The position numbers and the translations under genes were made by a program. A stretch of 64,000 nt of DNA from Betaproteobacteria bacterium (lineage in GTDB: Bacteria; Pseudomonadota; Gammaproteobacteria; Burkholderiales; SG8-39): NCBI GenBank assembly GCA_009693235.1, contig SHXR01000017.1, positions 1-64,000 of the forward strand. Reading direction: 5' to 3'. Numbering within the stretch: the first letter of the stretch is position 1; every line of letters begins with the position of its first letter. Of the stretch, positions 63,324 to 64,000 are shown in pieces. The notes under the pieces were generated by a model. It was not told the origin of the DNA, did not search any database, and worked only from the letters and a program-made list of their open reading frames with translations.

Positions 63324-63991
63324 ATGGAAGCATTTCTTTTGTACTTGAACCAGCCCGTTGTCCAATTCGGGGTAGCGCCATTTCTTGCTGGTCTGGTGGT
63401 CGCGTTGGTGTTGCACCGGTTTCATCTGGGCGGTCTGGCGATGATTGCCGGACTGGCCACGGCTTTTTTATGGTCGTGGGCTTTTTCTTTACGCCGCTCA
63501 CCACGCTGCGCAAGATTTTTATCGTCGCGCTCGCCACCCCGCTCATCGGTTTCTTCATCGATGTCCCATTCCGGGGCAATCGACTCGGTGCTGCCTGCAT
63601 GGCGCTCGTAGCGGCGGCGGCTGCGGTCTGGGGGTTTTACCCGGTGCTGCGGCAGGTGGGGATGCCTAATGTGCTGCTATCAGGTGGCGTGATGGTCATC
63701 TCGATCATGTGGCTGGTCTACGTGTCCTTGACCGCTCTGGTCGAGCGGTCGGTGCCCTGCACGGTATTTGCACTCGCGATAGCCCTTGGGGCAGGAGCGC
63801 TTTCAACAGTCGGCGCGGCGCCGTCAATGGCGGATTTTGGTTTTGCGCTGGGTGCGGAGGTTGGGGCCTTTCTGCTCGTGTTGATCATATCGGGCCGCAC
63901 GTATACGGCGGGCGCGACCCTTGTTTTGACCGCGGCGGTGACATGCGGCTTACTCGTCAATGCCGCGATGATCACGGCGCATTTGCACTGA
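63324..63991 (+). pseudogene. multi-pass membrane protein, frameshifted
   Basis: The start MEAFLLYLNQPVVQFGVAPFLAGLVVALVL is followed by helical segments. The frame breaks at a T6 run (63464-63469); with seven T the protein reads on as FFMVVGFFFTPLTTLRKIFIVALATPLIGFF and ends AVTCGLLVNAAMITAHLH. The repaired length is 222 residues with about seven hydrophobic helices. I recognise no family. It is divergent from DUF1272 and ends 9 bases before the window edge. Confidence 0.72.
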
Positions 63992-64000
63992 CATGCCGTC

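Noticed and set aside
1-64000. CRISPR arrays, rRNA, tRNA genes, prophage or intact insertion sequences
   Set aside because: I saw no repeat-spacer pattern, rRNA-like sequence, tRNA cloverleaf, or phage or transposase genes. A tRNA scan was not possible by eye over every base.

Overview
The window looks like chromosomal DNA of a betaproteobacterium, close to Burkholderiales. GC content is high throughout. The block spoT-rpoZ-gmk-yicC-kinase-PP2C-rph-rdgB, the order glnA-DUF4124-ntrB-ntrC, a betaproteobacterial proteasome homologue (BPH) inside the pyruvate dehydrogenase operon, and an E3 with its own lipoyl domain all fit that group. There is no rRNA, tRNA, CRISPR array, prophage or intact insertion sequence that I can see.

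Layout. 1-3.4 kb: a minus-strand operon with a split ThDP decarboxylase-like enzyme, an SDR dehydrogenase and an acyl-CoA dehydrogenase, preceded by a striking inverted repeat. 3.5-7.9 kb: a small unknown gene, a LysE exporter and a di-haem peroxidase (both frameshifted), an alpha/beta hydrolase, a PH-domain membrane protein and a frameshifted lipoprotein. 7.9-16.4 kb: stringent response, transcription and nucleotide housekeeping, with an eroded Ser/Thr kinase and PP2C phosphatase, then rph, rdgB and uppP. 16.4-23.1 kb: a gamma-glutamyltransferase-family gene divergent from glnA, whose leader has two NtrC-type sites and a sigma-54 promoter, then DUF4124, ntrB and ntrC. 23.2-27.7 kb: two Rieske dioxygenase alpha/beta pairs facing each other tail to tail, with a VOC protein. 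27.8-32.2 kb: xthA, a DUF4124-glutaredoxin gene, prlC and folD. 32.5-39.6 kb: aceE-aceF-BPH-lpd, then rpiA. 39.6-47.7 kb: a secreted unknown, yggX, argA, rsmE, an inositol-phosphatase-family gene, an ABC exporter, a TIGR02444 protein, a peptidase remnant and an enoyl-CoA hydratase. 47.7-52.4 kb: DUF4189, a UxaA/GarD-type dehydratase, an amidohydrolase and an FAD monooxygenase. 52.6-58.1 kb: a TonB-like lipoprotein and a 1554-residue SF1 helicase-nuclease. 58.2-64 kb: an IlvD/Edd dehydratase operonic with 4-hydroxy-2-oxovalerate aldolase and acetaldehyde dehydrogenase, an LLM flavin oxidoreductase, DUF1272 and a frameshifted membrane protein.

Together the accessory genes suggest breakdown of aromatic and sugar-acid compounds to pyruvate and acetyl-CoA. 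These would feed the PDH complex, alongside NtrBC-controlled nitrogen assimilation.

Data quality matters here. At least seven genes are broken by single-base losses at short homopolymers, and adding one base per break restores the frame each time. This pattern is more like under-called homopolymers in a long-read assembly than real gene decay. The best candidate for an uncharacterised system is the 1554-residue helicase-nuclease, which could be a stand-alone defence or repair protein. The PDH-linked proteasome homologue and the degenerate kinase/phosphatase pair are the next most interesting.
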